Of a DNA stretch of 64,000 bases, positions 46,198 through 56,000 are shown piece after piece. Every line of letters begins with the position of its first letter. The first letter of the stretch is position 1. The notes beneath the pieces were generated by a model. The model saw nothing but the letters and a program-made list of their open reading frames with translations, made no database searches and was not told where the DNA came from. The position numbers and the translations under genes are program-made. The stretch covers positions 62,001 through 126,000 of the forward strand of contig NZ_JAAMPU010000102.1 in assembly GCF_012911565.1 (NCBI RefSeq). Reading direction: 5' to 3'. This DNA is from Flavobacterium silvaticum. Its GTDB lineage: Bacteria > Bacteroidota > Bacteroidia > Flavobacteriales > Flavobacteriaceae.

Positions 46198-46967
46198 TGA
46201 AACATCTTTTGGTCAACATAGTTTTTTGCACCTTGCTGATCGCGATGGGAATCTATGCGTCCAATTTCGGGTTGCATTTGGGTTGGTTTTTATTGGCCGG
46301 AATCATATGGTTTTCCATAATCCTGATTGGGTCGAGTTATATCTGGAGCCAATATCATGTAAAGGCGTATCTGGGAAATCCATCGGAAAAGGAAAACAAA
46401 ATTTCGCTGACTTTTGACGATGGGCCGTCTGAATTCACGCCAAAAGTGCTCGATCTGCTTTACGAATTCAATGTCAAGGCGACGTTCTTTTGTATTGGCA
46501 AAAATGTAGATTCACATCCTGAAATCGCAAACCGAATCGTATCTGAAGGCCATCTGATAGGAAACCATTCGTATTCCCACAGCAAGACGTTTGATTTTTT
46601 AGGGACAGATGCGGTTGAATCGGAACTGAACCAAACCGATGCATCGATTGAAAAAGCAACGTCAAAGAAAGTCCGGTTTTTCCGTCCGCCATATGGCATT
46701 ACGACACCAAAGATCGCAAGGGCGCTCAAACGGACGAAACACGATGTGATTGGCTGGAACATACGCTCTAACGATGGCATCAGCTCTGACGGGAAAAACA
46801 TTTTGAAACGAATCGAAACCCGTTTGAAACCCGGTGGAATCATACTCATGCACGACACATCGGCGGTAAGCGTATCCGTGCTGGAGCAATTGTTGTTAAC
46901 TTTGCGCCACCGCAATTTTACCGTGGTTCCCGTTACGGAACTGCTCAAACTAGAAGCTTATGAATAG
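46197..46967 (+). CDS. Polysaccharide deacetylase family protein
   Basis: The protein has 256 residues from ATG 46197, whose first base is the last of the upstream stop codon. Two N-terminal membrane helices (about 5-40) are followed by a NodB domain with T-F-D-D-G-P, the zinc motif H-S-Y-S-H, R-P-P-Y-G and L-M-H-D-T. It would act in the periplasm. Its substrate in the pigment pathway is unknown; de-esterification or N-deacetylation are possible. Confidence 0.88.
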   Translation: MKHLLVNIVFCTLLIAMGIYASNFGLHLGWFLLAGIIWFSIILIGSSYIWSQYHVKAYLGNPSEKENKISLTFDDGPSEFTPKVLDLLYEFNVKATFFCIGKNVDSHPEIANRIVSEGHLIGNHSYSHSKTFDFLGTDAVESELNQTDASIEKATSKKVRFFRPPYGITTPKIARALKRTKHDVIGWNIRSNDGISSDGKNILKRIETRLKPGGIILMHDTSAVSVSVLEQLLLTLRHRNFTVVPVTELLKLEAYE

Positions 46968-47583
46968 ATATTTTTTATTTTTTATTTTTATTTTTTTCGG
47001 CTCCTTTGCGCAAGACCGTAAAATGGACGCCACCGAAATAAAGGCTTTCCGCGAAGCCGTCAATGCAAAATCTGCAGCCATAAAATCCATGACGACAGAC
47101 TTTACGCAATATAAGCACATGGATTTCCTGTCGAAAGACGTGGAAACGTCGGGCAAAATGGCGTTCAAAGAACCGAATACACTGTTATGGGAATATAAAA
47201 AACCGTACAATTATTCCATCGTTTTCAAAAACGGCAAAATATCGATCAACGACGAAGGCAAGAAAAGCCAGATGGATGCGAGCGGCAGTAAAATCTTCGC
47301 TAAAATCAATAAGCTGATCGTGGGAAGTGTAAGCGGCAATCTGTTCGACGACAAGGAATTCACCATAAGTTACTTCACGAATGCCAATTTCAATTTTGCG
47401 CGATTGATCCCGAAAGATGCCGCGCTCAAGAAATACATCAAGGAAATCGAACTTAGTTTTTCTAAAAAGGAAGCAACGGTGGAACAAGTCCGTTTGCTTG
47501 AGTCCGATGCCGATTACACCAAAATAGTCTTTAAAAACAAAGTCCTGAATGCGAAGGTTGACGACGCTGCTTTTCGCAATTAG
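46960..47583 (+). CDS. LolA-like outer-membrane lipoprotein carrier
   Basis: This 207-residue protein has a signal peptide (MNRYFLFFIFIFFGSFA-Q) and the LolA pattern K-S-M-T-T-D-F-T-Q-Y-K-H-M, G-K-M-A-F-K-E-P-N-T-L-L-W-E-Y-K-K-P-Y. LolA binds lipid moieties in the periplasm. A pigment-locus copy may ferry the hydrophobic flexirubin to the outer membrane. It overlaps both neighbours. Confidence 0.85.
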   Translation: MNRYFLFFIFIFFGSFAQDRKMDATEIKAFREAVNAKSAAIKSMTTDFTQYKHMDFLSKDVETSGKMAFKEPNTLLWEYKKPYNYSIVFKNGKISINDEGKKSQMDASGSKIFAKINKLIVGSVSGNLFDDKEFTISYFTNANFNFARLIPKDAALKKYIKEIELSFSKKEATVEQVRLLESDADYTKIVFKNKVLNAKVDDAAFRN

Positions 47584-48154
47584 CCTGTTCGCATCTTCAT
47601 GCGGCAGTGGGCTTTCTTCAATGAAACCGACAGGTTCGGTCATTGAGAACACGTATTTTTCAAATCCGGAAACAGATTATGTCTATCGGACTTCAATCGA
47701 AATTTACGGACATGACCTGGGTGGAATTCTTATCATCAAAAAAACTTCCCAAGGCACACACCGATTGGTCTTGACGACAGATTTCGGCAACAAGCTCATT
47801 GATGCGACCATGACCAATGGCGTGCTTACAGTCAATAGCATCGTTGAAGAATTTGACAGGAAGCTGTTGATCAGGACACTTGAAAAAGATTTTTCGGTGA
47901 TTTTAAGGGATTCGTTTCCCATTTATTCTTCTGACGCGACCGATGTTCAGCATTTCTCTATTATTGGAGACGAATCTTATGAAATTATCAAAGGACTTCA
48001 TGGCATCGAAAAAATCGTCCGAAGCAAAAGAAAACCCAAAGCCGAATATACATTTAAGGCCGAAAACGATATTTTTGCCCACGAGATACACATCCGGCAT
48101 TTCGATCTCAAACTGGAAATGGATCTCAAATCACTAAAACCAACCGAAAAATGA
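47549..48154 (+). CDS. Lipoprotein of the flexirubin locus
   Basis: This 201-residue protein has a signal with lipobox A-S-S-C (Cys18) and then an unrecognised beta-rich domain. It starts inside the LolA-like gene (35-base overlap) and ends in an ATGA overlap with the beta-barrel gene. This position suggests a LolB-like acceptor role in the outer membrane, from context only. Confidence 0.75.
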   Translation: MRRLTTLLFAISLFASSCGSGLSSMKPTGSVIENTYFSNPETDYVYRTSIEIYGHDLGGILIIKKTSQGTHRLVLTTDFGNKLIDATMTNGVLTVNSIVEEFDRKLLIRTLEKDFSVILRDSFPIYSSDATDVQHFSIIGDESYEIIKGLHGIEKIVRSKRKPKAEYTFKAENDIFAHEIHIRHFDLKLEMDLKSLKPTEK

Positions 48155-48765
48155 AAAAACTGATTCTAATTGCGCTTTTCTCACTTGCTGCTTTTCCTTC
48201 TGTAGCCCAAGTAAAATTCCATCCCGGAATACGTATCGGGGCCAATTTCTCCAAGTTTACCGGAAGCGGTACCTATGACGATTACTACTACGACAGCAAT
48301 GCAACCTATCGCGATTATAGTTTCAAGACAGATTTTTACGTTGGTTTCGAAGGCCGGATACGCTTCACCAAACGTTATGCACTACAACCGGAACTGACGT
48401 ACAGCCGTCAGGGCAGCGAATTCAAAAGGTCGATCTACGATTATAACACAGACTCATACACTACCTACGAAACCAAAGGGGATTTGGGCTATATGTCTCT
48501 TGGCATCATCAACAAACTGTACATTGTAGACAAATTCCATTTCCTGGCAGGCCCGACGCTTGACATACAGGTGAACCACAGTCGCAACCTTGACATCGAC
48601 GTTCCGTTCGATTTTGGTTTTGTGGCTGGTTTCGGATCAGAGATTACAGAGAATTTCGGAATCGAGGCAAGAGTGAAAAAAGGAATTTTGCCGGTAATCG
48701 ATAATGCCGATGAAAACACCACCAACTTAGTGTTTTCCATAGGTGGAACGTTTACCTTTTTCTAA
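48151..48765 (+). CDS. Outer-membrane beta-barrel protein
   Basis: This 204-residue protein has a signal peptide (MKKLILIALFSLAAFPSVA-Q). Alternating beta strands typical of a PorT-like/OMP_b-brl barrel follow (G-I-R-I-G-A-N-F-S-K, A-L-Q-P-E-L-T-Y-S-R-Q-G) with a C-terminal Phe. Such barrels often bind or place hydrophobic ligands. It is joined to the lipoprotein gene by a four-base overlap. Confidence 0.82.
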   Translation: MKKLILIALFSLAAFPSVAQVKFHPGIRIGANFSKFTGSGTYDDYYYDSNATYRDYSFKTDFYVGFEGRIRFTKRYALQPELTYSRQGSEFKRSIYDYNTDSYTTYETKGDLGYMSLGIINKLYIVDKFHFLAGPTLDIQVNHSRNLDIDVPFDFGFVAGFGSEITENFGIEARVKKGILPVIDNADENTTNLVFSIGGTFTFF

Positions 48766-48783
48766 TCCAATCCTTACCAACTT

Positions 48784-49158
48784 ATGCTCCTGAAAGATTT
48801 TTATACGGTAAACGACCTAACATCTGAAGACGGAAAACACACGGCCCACATCCATATAAATGCAGGGCATGAAATCTTCAGCGGTCATTTTCCCGGAAAC
48901 CCGGTTATGCCCGGCGTTTGTATGATGCAAATCATCAAGGAGCTGACGGAGCGTATTTTAGGATCGGGGTTGATGATGGTAAGCATTTCCAACGTCAAAT
49001 TTATGGCGCTGATCAACCCGGAAGTTAATTCGGAGTTAAAACTTGAGCTTGAGGCATCTGAAACGTCCGAAGGTCTTGTTAAAGTTAAAAATACAACGTA
49101 TTTTCAGGATACAGTCGCCCTTAAATTTTCGGGCATGTATAAAAAACCGTTGTTATGA
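48784..49158 (+). CDS. Hotdog dehydratase-like protein lacking the catalytic Glu
   Basis: This 124-residue FabZ-like protein has I-F-S-G-H-F-P-G-N-P-V-M-P-G-V. His35 is kept, but the Glu position is Gln49 (G-V-C-M-M-Q). It is complementary to the hotdog protein at 37462, which has Glu but no His. It overlaps the next gene by four bases. Confidence 0.85.
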   Translation: MLLKDFYTVNDLTSEDGKHTAHIHINAGHEIFSGHFPGNPVMPGVCMMQIIKELTERILGSGLMMVSISNVKFMALINPEVNSELKLELEASETSEGLVKVKNTTYFQDTVALKFSGMYKKPLL

Positions 49159-49640
49159 AATTTATCATTGCCCTCATCAGCTTAACCTTACTTACTGGAA
49201 AAGCGGATATTTCAGAAGTACGTAAATTATATCCTGAAGCTGCCAATTCCAAAGAGAAGGCAGATGCTTTCCACAAATTGCTGTCGAACGTATCAGATTC
49301 CGATAAGGATAAATCACTTGTCGCTTACAAAGGATGTTCAGAAACGTTACTTTCTAAATATTCCGGTGTTCTTTCTGGAAAAATAAAGCACATGAAAGCA
49401 GGAGCCAAACTAATTGATGCTGCCGTTGCTGCCGATTCCGACAATGCAGAAATCCGTATGATCAGATTGAGCGTCCAGGAAAATGTTCCCGCAATTGTAG
49501 GATACAAGGATAAAATCGGGGAAGACAAAGTGTTTCTTTTGGCCAATTGGGAAAAGAGCGGTGCTTTGAAAGACTATATCAAAAACTTTATGCTGCGTTC
49601 CAAAAGCTTCACCAAAGAAGAAAAAGCGACGCTTAAATAA
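49155..49640 (+). CDS. Secreted protein of unknown function
   Basis: This 161-residue protein has a short hydrophobic leader (MKFIIALISLTLLTG). The rest is helical with K-E-K-A-D-A-F-H-K-L-L and K-G-C-S-E-T-L-L. No domain is recognised. It is translationally coupled to the dehydratase-like gene before it and lies 12 bases before the glycosyltransferase. It is likely periplasmic. Confidence 0.72.
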   Translation: MKFIIALISLTLLTGKADISEVRKLYPEAANSKEKADAFHKLLSNVSDSDKDKSLVAYKGCSETLLSKYSGVLSGKIKHMKAGAKLIDAAVAADSDNAEIRMIRLSVQENVPAIVGYKDKIGEDKVFLLANWEKSGALKDYIKNFMLRSKSFTKEEKATLK

Positions 49641-49652
49641 AGAGTGCATCCC

Positions 49653-50816
49653 ATGGAGTACGAATTGAACCGCCCGGATTTGTGCGTCATCATCCCGACG
49701 TATAACAACCAAAAGACACTTGGGCGCGTCATTGATTCGGTACTTTTTTATACCTCGAATGTCATTGTAGTAAATGATGGTGCGACCGATTCGACTGCTG
49801 ACATACTTTCTTCATACGACAACCTCACGATTGTAACCCACCTGAAAAATTCGGGAAAAGGAACGGCATTGCGCAACGGGTTCGCCAAGGCTCGTGAATT
49901 GGGTTTCGGGTATGCGATTACGATTGATTCGGACGGACAGCATTTCGCTTCCGATTTGCCTGTTTTTGTAAATGCCCTTGAAGAACAAGGCGATGGAATT
50001 TACATCGGAAGCCGCAACATGACCCAGGAAGGTGTTCCCAAAAAAAGCAGTTTCGGTAATAAATTCTCCAATTTCTGGTTTTGGTTCGAGACAGGGATAC
50101 GACTCGAAGACACCCAATCTGGTTATCGTCTGTATCCGCTGAACCGAATCCCTAAAAAATCGTTTACGCGTAAGTTCGAATATGAGATCGAGGTCATCGT
50201 CCGTTCCGCCTGGAAAGGGATTCCGGTAACCAATGTTCCCATACAGGTCAAATATGATCCGGATGAACGGGTTTCGCATTTCCGTCCGTTCAAAGACTTT
50301 ACGAGGATCAGCATTCTAAACACGGTTTTGGTGACTATTTCACTATTCTGGATCCATCCGAGAAACTTCATCCGTCGGTTAAAAAAAAAAGGGATCAGGA
50401 GATTCTTTCTTGAAAATGTAATCCATAACGAAGATTCGCCTCGCAAAAAAGCACTGTCAATCGCACTTGGCGTTTTTATTGGGATTTCTCCGTTTTGGGG
50501 TTTCCAGACCGCATTGGTCATTTTGCTTGCGGTTGTCTTCAAACTCAACAAAGCCATCGCTTTTGCGTTTTCGAATGTGAGTATTCCGCCCATGATTCCG
50601 TTTATCATTATCGGATCGCTGCAGATTGGCTCTCTGTTTTATGATTCCGGTGCGCCGATATTCTTTGACCATACGCCTTCGATGGAAGATATAGGCAATC
50701 ATTTTGTCCAATATCTGATAGGAAGTTTTACTTTAGCGGCTCTGTGCGCAGTCTTTTCCGGATTACTTGGTTACGCCCTGCTTTCGGCTTTTCGAAAACG
50801 CGTTCAGGCTGTTTGA
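49653..50816 (+). CDS. Glycosyltransferase 2-DUF2062 fusion
   Basis: The protein has 387 residues from MEYELNRPDL (49653); an upstream GTG at 49644 is weaker. Residues 1-220 form a GT-A family 2 domain (C-V-I-I-P-T-Y-N-N, D-S-D-G-Q-H). The C-terminal 130 residues form a DUF2062 membrane domain with S-P-R-K-K-A-L-S-I-A-L-G-V-F-I-G-I-S-P-F-W-G-F. The same fusion occurs in aryl polyene clusters. Its acceptor is unknown, though a polyprenol or a polyene head group is possible. Confidence 0.87.
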   Translation: MEYELNRPDLCVIIPTYNNQKTLGRVIDSVLFYTSNVIVVNDGATDSTADILSSYDNLTIVTHLKNSGKGTALRNGFAKARELGFGYAITIDSDGQHFASDLPVFVNALEEQGDGIYIGSRNMTQEGVPKKSSFGNKFSNFWFWFETGIRLEDTQSGYRLYPLNRIPKKSFTRKFEYEIEVIVRSAWKGIPVTNVPIQVKYDPDERVSHFRPFKDFTRISILNTVLVTISLFWIHPRNFIRRLKKKGIRRFFLENVIHNEDSPRKKALSIALGVFIGISPFWGFQTALVILLAVVFKLNKAIAFAFSNVSIPPMIPFIIIGSLQIGSLFYDSGAPIFFDHTPSMEDIGNHFVQYLIGSFTLAALCAVFSGLLGYALLSAFRKRVQAV

Positions 50817-50817
50817 A

Positions 50818-53800
50818 ATGCATCGGTTTTTTTACTCCATACACCAGCTAATTTCCCGCAACAAAACGTTGGCGGCGATTGCATCTGTATTGGTTCTGGC
50901 GGTTTTCACATTCTTCGCCTCGAAGCTTAAATTCGAGGAAGATATCACCAAACTGATTCCGGTCAACGGAAAAAAAGATGTGACGGCCAAAGTATTGAAG
51001 CAGATGAATTTTGCCGATAAGATTACGGTCATCATCCAATCGGAACAACAAAATCCGGCCAATCTGCAGCAAGCCGCACAGCAATTCCTCGAGGAAACAG
51101 ATAAAACCTGCAAACCCTACATAGGCCAGATCCAGGGAAAAATCGCCGACGAAAACATACAGCAGACCATCGATTTCATCTACGATAACCTGCCGTTGTT
51201 TTTAAATGATGCAGATTATGCACAGATTGCCAAAAAAATAAATACCGACAGCCTTTCGCAGACGGTAACCGCGAATTACAAGTCGATTTTGTCACCATCG
51301 GGAATGATAACCGCCGATTTCATCAGGCGCGATCCATTGGGCATGACTTTTATCGGGCTTAAAAAATTACAGCAGCTTCAGTTGGGTTCAGATTTTACGC
51401 TTGACAATGGTTTCATTATGACCAAAGACAAGAAGACGCTGTTACTGTTCCTGACACCGAAACAATCGTCCACCGAAACGGAGCAGAATACATTACTTGC
51501 CCAAAAGCTGTACGCTATCCGCGACAAGATAAATACACAATTCAAAGGCAAAGCCGAACTCAGTTATTTCGGGCCGGCCCTGATTGCGGTCGCCAACGCC
51601 GATATCATCAAACACGATGTCTGGCTTACGACAATCCTCGCGATGACGGCATTGATGGTCATCCTGATTCTGTTCTACCGAAAGATCTTCATTCCGCTCA
51701 TCATTTTCCTGCCGACGGTTTTTGGGGCGTTGTTCGCGCTTGCCGTGTTGTACTTTTTCAAGGAAACCATTTCGGCTATTTCACTCGGCATCGGAGCTAT
51801 TTTGATTGGCATTACGATAGATTATTCGCTCCACATACTCACGCACCACAAACACAACAGCGACATTGCGACCTTGTATAAAGATGTGACGAAGCCACTG
51901 TTCATGAGTAGTTCCACGACGGCTCTGGCGTTTTTGTGCTTGCTTTTGGTGCAGTCGGAAGCATTGCAGGATTTAGGGATTTTTGCGGCTGCGATAGTAA
52001 TGGGATCGGCTTTTTTCTCGCTGATTATCGTACCTCAGTTGTACAAACCGAAAGCGGATAATTTCGCCCACAAAAAGAACTTCATAGATAAAATGGCCGC
52101 GTTTTCATTTGAACGCAACAAATGGCTGATCGGCGGTTGTGTCTTGTTGATTATTGTCTGTTGCTTTACGTCGGGCAAAGTCAAATTCGATAACAATCTG
52201 TCCAAACTCAATTACATTCCGCCCGATATCAAAAAGGCCGAAAAAATCCTCGAAAAAAGCAGCAGCCTGACGTCGAAAACCATTTATGTCGCGGCTTATG
52301 GCGATTCTGAAGAAGCGTCGTTGCTCGAAAACAGAGACTTGTTCGAACGGCTTTCGGAACAACAAAAGCAAGGTAAGATTATCGGGTTCAGCTCACTCGG
52401 AGGCATTGTATTGTCAGCTGCCGACCAAAAACAAAAAATAGAACAGTGGAACAAATTCTGGACGCCACAACGAAAACAGCTGATCCAACAGACGCTTGTT
52501 TCGGAAGGTGCGAAAATGGGTTTCAAACCGAATACGTATGCACCGTTTTTCGAAGCAATTGATGCGGAAAGACAACCTATCGGTATAAAGGATTACGAGT
52601 CGCTTGAAGCGTTGCAGATAAAGGAATTCATTGCCGCCAAAAACAATTTCCACACGGTTTCTACTTTGGTAAAAGTCACCGATGCACAACGGGAGGCTTT
52701 TATCAATTCGGTTTCTTCCCACAGAAAAGTCATCGCGATCGATCGCCAGCAAATGAATGAAACCTTTTTGGCAAGGCTTCGGGACGATTTCAATACGCTT
52801 GTAAACTACTCGTTCATTGCGGTATTATTGATCCTGTTCGTGTTTTTCAGGCGTGCCGCTTTAGTCTTGATTGCCGCTATTCCAATTGTGCTTACGGGTT
52901 TGGTTACGGCCGGAATCATGGGCATGTTCGACATCGGCCTCAATATTTTCAGTACCATTGTGTGTACGCTGGTTTTTGGGCACGGTGTAGATTTCAGCAT
53001 TTTCATGACAAGCGCGTTGCAAAAGGAATATACCGACGGCAAAGACGAAATGCCGGTGTACCGGACTTCAATCATACTAGCCGCATTGACTACGATTTTG
53101 GGTGTCGGCGCTTTGATTTTTGCCCGTCACCCATCGCTTAAATCCATATCATCGGTGTCTTTGATCGGGGTTTTTGCGGCTATCGTGATGAGTTTCATTC
53201 TCTATCCGGTAATTTTCAGGGCGTTCTTTTTCCTGAGGCTTCATAAAGGCCAGGCACCTTTGCGTTTGAGACGTACGTTGCATTCTTTGTTTTCGTTCGG
53301 GTATTACATTCTTGGCGGATTTGTATTATCTGTTTTCAGCGTCATTGGAATGAAATTGTTGCCCATATCGAAGCAGAAAAAACTCAGATGGTTCCATGCG
53401 GCCATGTCGGTATTTATGGGCTCGGTACTCAAAACGAATGGCTTTGTCAAAAAGAGAATCCGCAATCTGCACCATGAAACTTTTGAGAAACCAGCCATAA
53501 TCATTGCCAACCATAGTTCGTTCCTCGACATCCTTGCCATGGGAAGCCTGAATCCAAAGATTGTTTTCCTGGTAAGTGATTGGGTGTACAATTCGCCGAT
53601 TATAGGCCGCGGTGTAAGACTTGCCGGTTTTTATCCGGTTTCGAACGGAATCGATAATGGCGTGGAGCATCTGCGTGAAAAAGTGGAACAAGGATTTTCG
53701 CTGATGATTTTTCCGGAAGGAACACGATCGGTCGACAATTCCATCAAACGATTCCACAAAGGCGCTTTCTATCTGGCCGAACAATTCAAATTGGATATCG

Positions 53801-54486
53801 TGCCAATCATCATCCATGGCTATTCCGAAGTCGCGCCAAAAGGAGATTTTATATTGTATACTTTTCCGACAACGGTTGAAATCCTGCCGCGCATCACTCC
53901 GGAAAACCAGAAATTCGGATCGGATTTCGCCCAGCGCACCAAAAAAATCAATACCTACATGCGTGAAAAATACCGCGATGCCCGACAGGAATTCGAAGGC
54001 CCGGATTATTTCAAAAAACGCATTGTTGAAAGTTTCGATTACAAAGAACAGGAAATCGAAAAGGCAGTTCGTGCCGATTTGAAATCGAATTCAGGAGTAT
54101 ATTTCAAATTGGGGAAACAGATTGGCCCGAATGCAAAAATCCTTCATATTGCCAACGATTACGGGCAATTGAATATTTCATTGGCATTCGGGGAACCGTT
54201 GAGAAACATCGATTGTTTTATTGCGGATGAAGAAAAACGGAACATCGCAAAAACGAATTACGTCAACAAAATCCGGCCGATACACTATTTGGACAGATTA
54301 GATCAGGCGACACAAAACAGGTATGATATTCTTCTGATTTCAGCTAAAGATTTCGATATAAATGCAACACCATCAGCCATTCAAACCATTATAGTGCTGG
54401 ATAATGTTATTTTTGCCGAAAAATTGGAACGTTTGGGTTTTGATAAGACCATGGAAGAAGACAAAATCACGATATTGAAAAGATGA
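50818..54486 (+). CDS. MMPL/RND exporter fused to PlsC-type acyltransferase and methyltransferase-like tail
   Basis: The protein has 1222 residues from MHRFFYSIHQ (50818). Residues 1-800 form an RND/MMPL exporter with two blocks of membrane helices separated by periplasmic loops. A PlsC acyltransferase follows with H899-x4-D904 in N-H-S-S-F-L-D and F-P-E-G-T-R-S. The last about 130 residues look like a decayed Rossmann methyltransferase (I-L-H-I-A-N-D-Y-G-Q-L plus D-E-E-K-R-N-I-A). Export and acyl transfer on one chain suggests that pigment assembly and membrane transfer are coupled. The stop overlaps the next gene by four bases. Confidence 0.85.
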   Translation: MHRFFYSIHQLISRNKTLAAIASVLVLAVFTFFASKLKFEEDITKLIPVNGKKDVTAKVLKQMNFADKITVIIQSEQQNPANLQQAAQQFLEETDKTCKPYIGQIQGKIADENIQQTIDFIYDNLPLFLNDADYAQIAKKINTDSLSQTVTANYKSILSPSGMITADFIRRDPLGMTFIGLKKLQQLQLGSDFTLDNGFIMTKDKKTLLLFLTPKQSSTETEQNTLLAQKLYAIRDKINTQFKGKAELSYFGPALIAVANADIIKHDVWLTTILAMTALMVILILFYRKIFIPLIIFLPTVFGALFALAVLYFFKETISAISLGIGAILIGITIDYSLHILTHHKHNSDIATLYKDVTKPLFMSSSTTALAFLCLLLVQSEALQDLGIFAAAIVMGSAFFSLIIVPQLYKPKADNFAHKKNFIDKMAAFSFERNKWLIGGCVLLIIVCCFTSGKVKFDNNLSKLNYIPPDIKKAEKILEKSSSLTSKTIYVAAYGDSEEASLLENRDLFERLSEQQKQGKIIGFSSLGGIVLSAADQKQKIEQWNKFWTPQRKQLIQQTLVSEGAKMGFKPNTYAPFFEAIDAERQPIGIKDYESLEALQIKEFIAAKNNFHTVSTLVKVTDAQREAFINSVSSHRKVIAIDRQQMNETFLARLRDDFNTLVNYSFIAVLLILFVFFRRAALVLIAAIPIVLTGLVTAGIMGMFDIGLNIFSTIVCTLVFGHGVDFSIFMTSALQKEYTDGKDEMPVYRTSIILAALTTILGVGALIFARHPSLKSISSVSLIGVFAAIVMSFILYPVIFRAFFFLRLHKGQAPLRLRRTLHSLFSFGYYILGGFVLSVFSVIGMKLLPISKQKKLRWFHAAMSVFMGSVLKTNGFVKKRIRNLHHETFEKPAIIIANHSSFLDILAMGSLNPKIVFLVSDWVYNSPIIGRGVRLAGFYPVSNGIDNGVEHLREKVEQGFSLMIFPEGTRSVDNSIKRFHKGAFYLAEQFKLDIVPIIIHGYSEVAPKGDFILYTFPTTVEILPRITPENQKFGSDFAQRTKKINTYMREKYRDARQEFEGPDYFKKRIVESFDYKEQEIEKAVRADLKSNSGVYFKLGKQIGPNAKILHIANDYGQLNISLAFGEPLRNIDCFIADEEKRNIAKTNYVNKIRPIHYLDRLDQATQNRYDILLISAKDFDINATPSAIQTIIVLDNVIFAEKLERLGFDKTMEEDKITILKR

Positions 54487-56000
54487 AGCAGAAATATGAC
54501 GTAGTGATCATCGGCAGCGGACTCGGCGGTCTTTCCACGGCTGTTATCCTGGCAAAGGAAGGTTATAAAGTCTGCGTGCTTGAAAAGAACAACCAGTTTG
54601 GGGGAAATCTCCAGACGTTTGTGCGCGACAAGACCATTTTCGATACGGGAATCCATTATATCGGCGGATTGGCCGAAGGCGAAAACCTGAACCGTTATTT
54701 CAAATACCTAGGAATCATGGACGGGCTCAACATCCGGAAAATGGATGAAGATGCTTTTGATATCATATCGTTCGCAGATGATGGGTCGGAATATCCACAC
54801 GCCCAAGGCTACGATAATTTCACGGACCAGCTTGTTGAGTTTTTCCCCGAGGAACGTACAAATATTGACGAATACTGCCGGAAAGTGCGTGAAACCTGCG
54901 ATTCTTTCCCGCTGTATAATCTGGATAGCCAAGGTAAATACGACCAGGATATCCTTGCCCTCAACGCCAAAGAGCTCATAGATGCTTCCACCGAAAACCA
55001 ACGGTTGCGCGATGTCTTGGCCGGATCGAATTTCCTCTACGCCGGAATTCCGGAAAAGTCGCCGTTTTATGTCCATGCGTTGTCTGTCAATTCCTATATC
55101 CAGAGTTCGTGGCGCTGTGTGCATGGCGGTAGCCAAATCACCAAATTGCTTATCAAAGAACTCAAGGCTAACGGAGGCGAAACCTATAAATACCGCGAAG
55201 CCATAAAGATCAATTCAGACGGAACCAAAGTCACTTCAGTGATTATGAAGGACGGTTCCGAAGTCGCGGCAGATATCATCATTTCCAATATCGAACTCAA
55301 AACGACGCTCGATATGGTGGGTGAGAAGTCATTCAGGAAAGCTTTTTATGAACGGGTCAAAAGCCTTGAAGGAAGCCTGTCCGCGTTTAGCCTGTATATC
55401 GTTTTCAAGCCTGAAAGTTTTCCGTACCTGAACCACAATTACTATCATTTTTGCAAAGGTGCCGGTGTTTGGGATGTATTCGATTACGATGAACAAACCT
55501 GGCCGAAAGGCTACATGGCATCAATGAACGCCAGAAGCCAGAACGACAAATGGGCCGATGGGATCACGTTTATCACCTACATGAAATACGACGATGTCAA
55601 AACCTGGAAAGACACGTTCAATACTACTGCCGAAAAGAACGACCGGGGCGAAAGCTACGAGGAATTCAAAACGAGAAAGGTCGAGAAGTTCCTGTCGATA
55701 ATCGAGCAGAAGTTTCCCGGAATCAGGGATCATATCAAATCGGTACACACATCCACACCGTTGTCTTACCGTGATTACATTGGCGGGTTTGAAGGAAATA
55801 TGTACGGTTACGTCAAAGACTGCGAAAGTCCCATGAAGACGTTTATCCCGGTCAAGACAAAGCTTGAAAACCTATATTTTACAGGGCAAAGCGTGAGTAT
55901 GCACGGCGTTTTGGGTGTTACGATAGGAGCCGTCCTGACGTGTTCCGAAATTGTCGGAAAGGAATATCTGGTAGACAAAATCGTTAAGGTAACTGAGTGA
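54483..56000 (+). CDS. CrtI-like FAD oxidoreductase, second
   Basis: This 505-residue protein has G-S-G-L-G-G-L-S-T-A, F-G-G-N-L-Q-T-F and the C-terminal signature T-G-Q-S-V-S-M-H-G-V-L-G-V-T-I-G-A. It has the same superfamily as the protein at 33277 but is clearly distinct. It may act on the polyene or the resorcinol. It overlaps both neighbours. Confidence 0.85.
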   Translation: MKQKYDVVIIGSGLGGLSTAVILAKEGYKVCVLEKNNQFGGNLQTFVRDKTIFDTGIHYIGGLAEGENLNRYFKYLGIMDGLNIRKMDEDAFDIISFADDGSEYPHAQGYDNFTDQLVEFFPEERTNIDEYCRKVRETCDSFPLYNLDSQGKYDQDILALNAKELIDASTENQRLRDVLAGSNFLYAGIPEKSPFYVHALSVNSYIQSSWRCVHGGSQITKLLIKELKANGGETYKYREAIKINSDGTKVTSVIMKDGSEVAADIIISNIELKTTLDMVGEKSFRKAFYERVKSLEGSLSAFSLYIVFKPESFPYLNHNYYHFCKGAGVWDVFDYDEQTWPKGYMASMNARSQNDKWADGITFITYMKYDDVKTWKDTFNTTAEKNDRGESYEEFKTRKVEKFLSIIEQKFPGIRDHIKSVHTSTPLSYRDYIGGFEGNMYGYVKDCESPMKTFIPVKTKLENLYFTGQSVSMHGVLGVTIGAVLTCSEIVGKEYLVDKIVKVTE

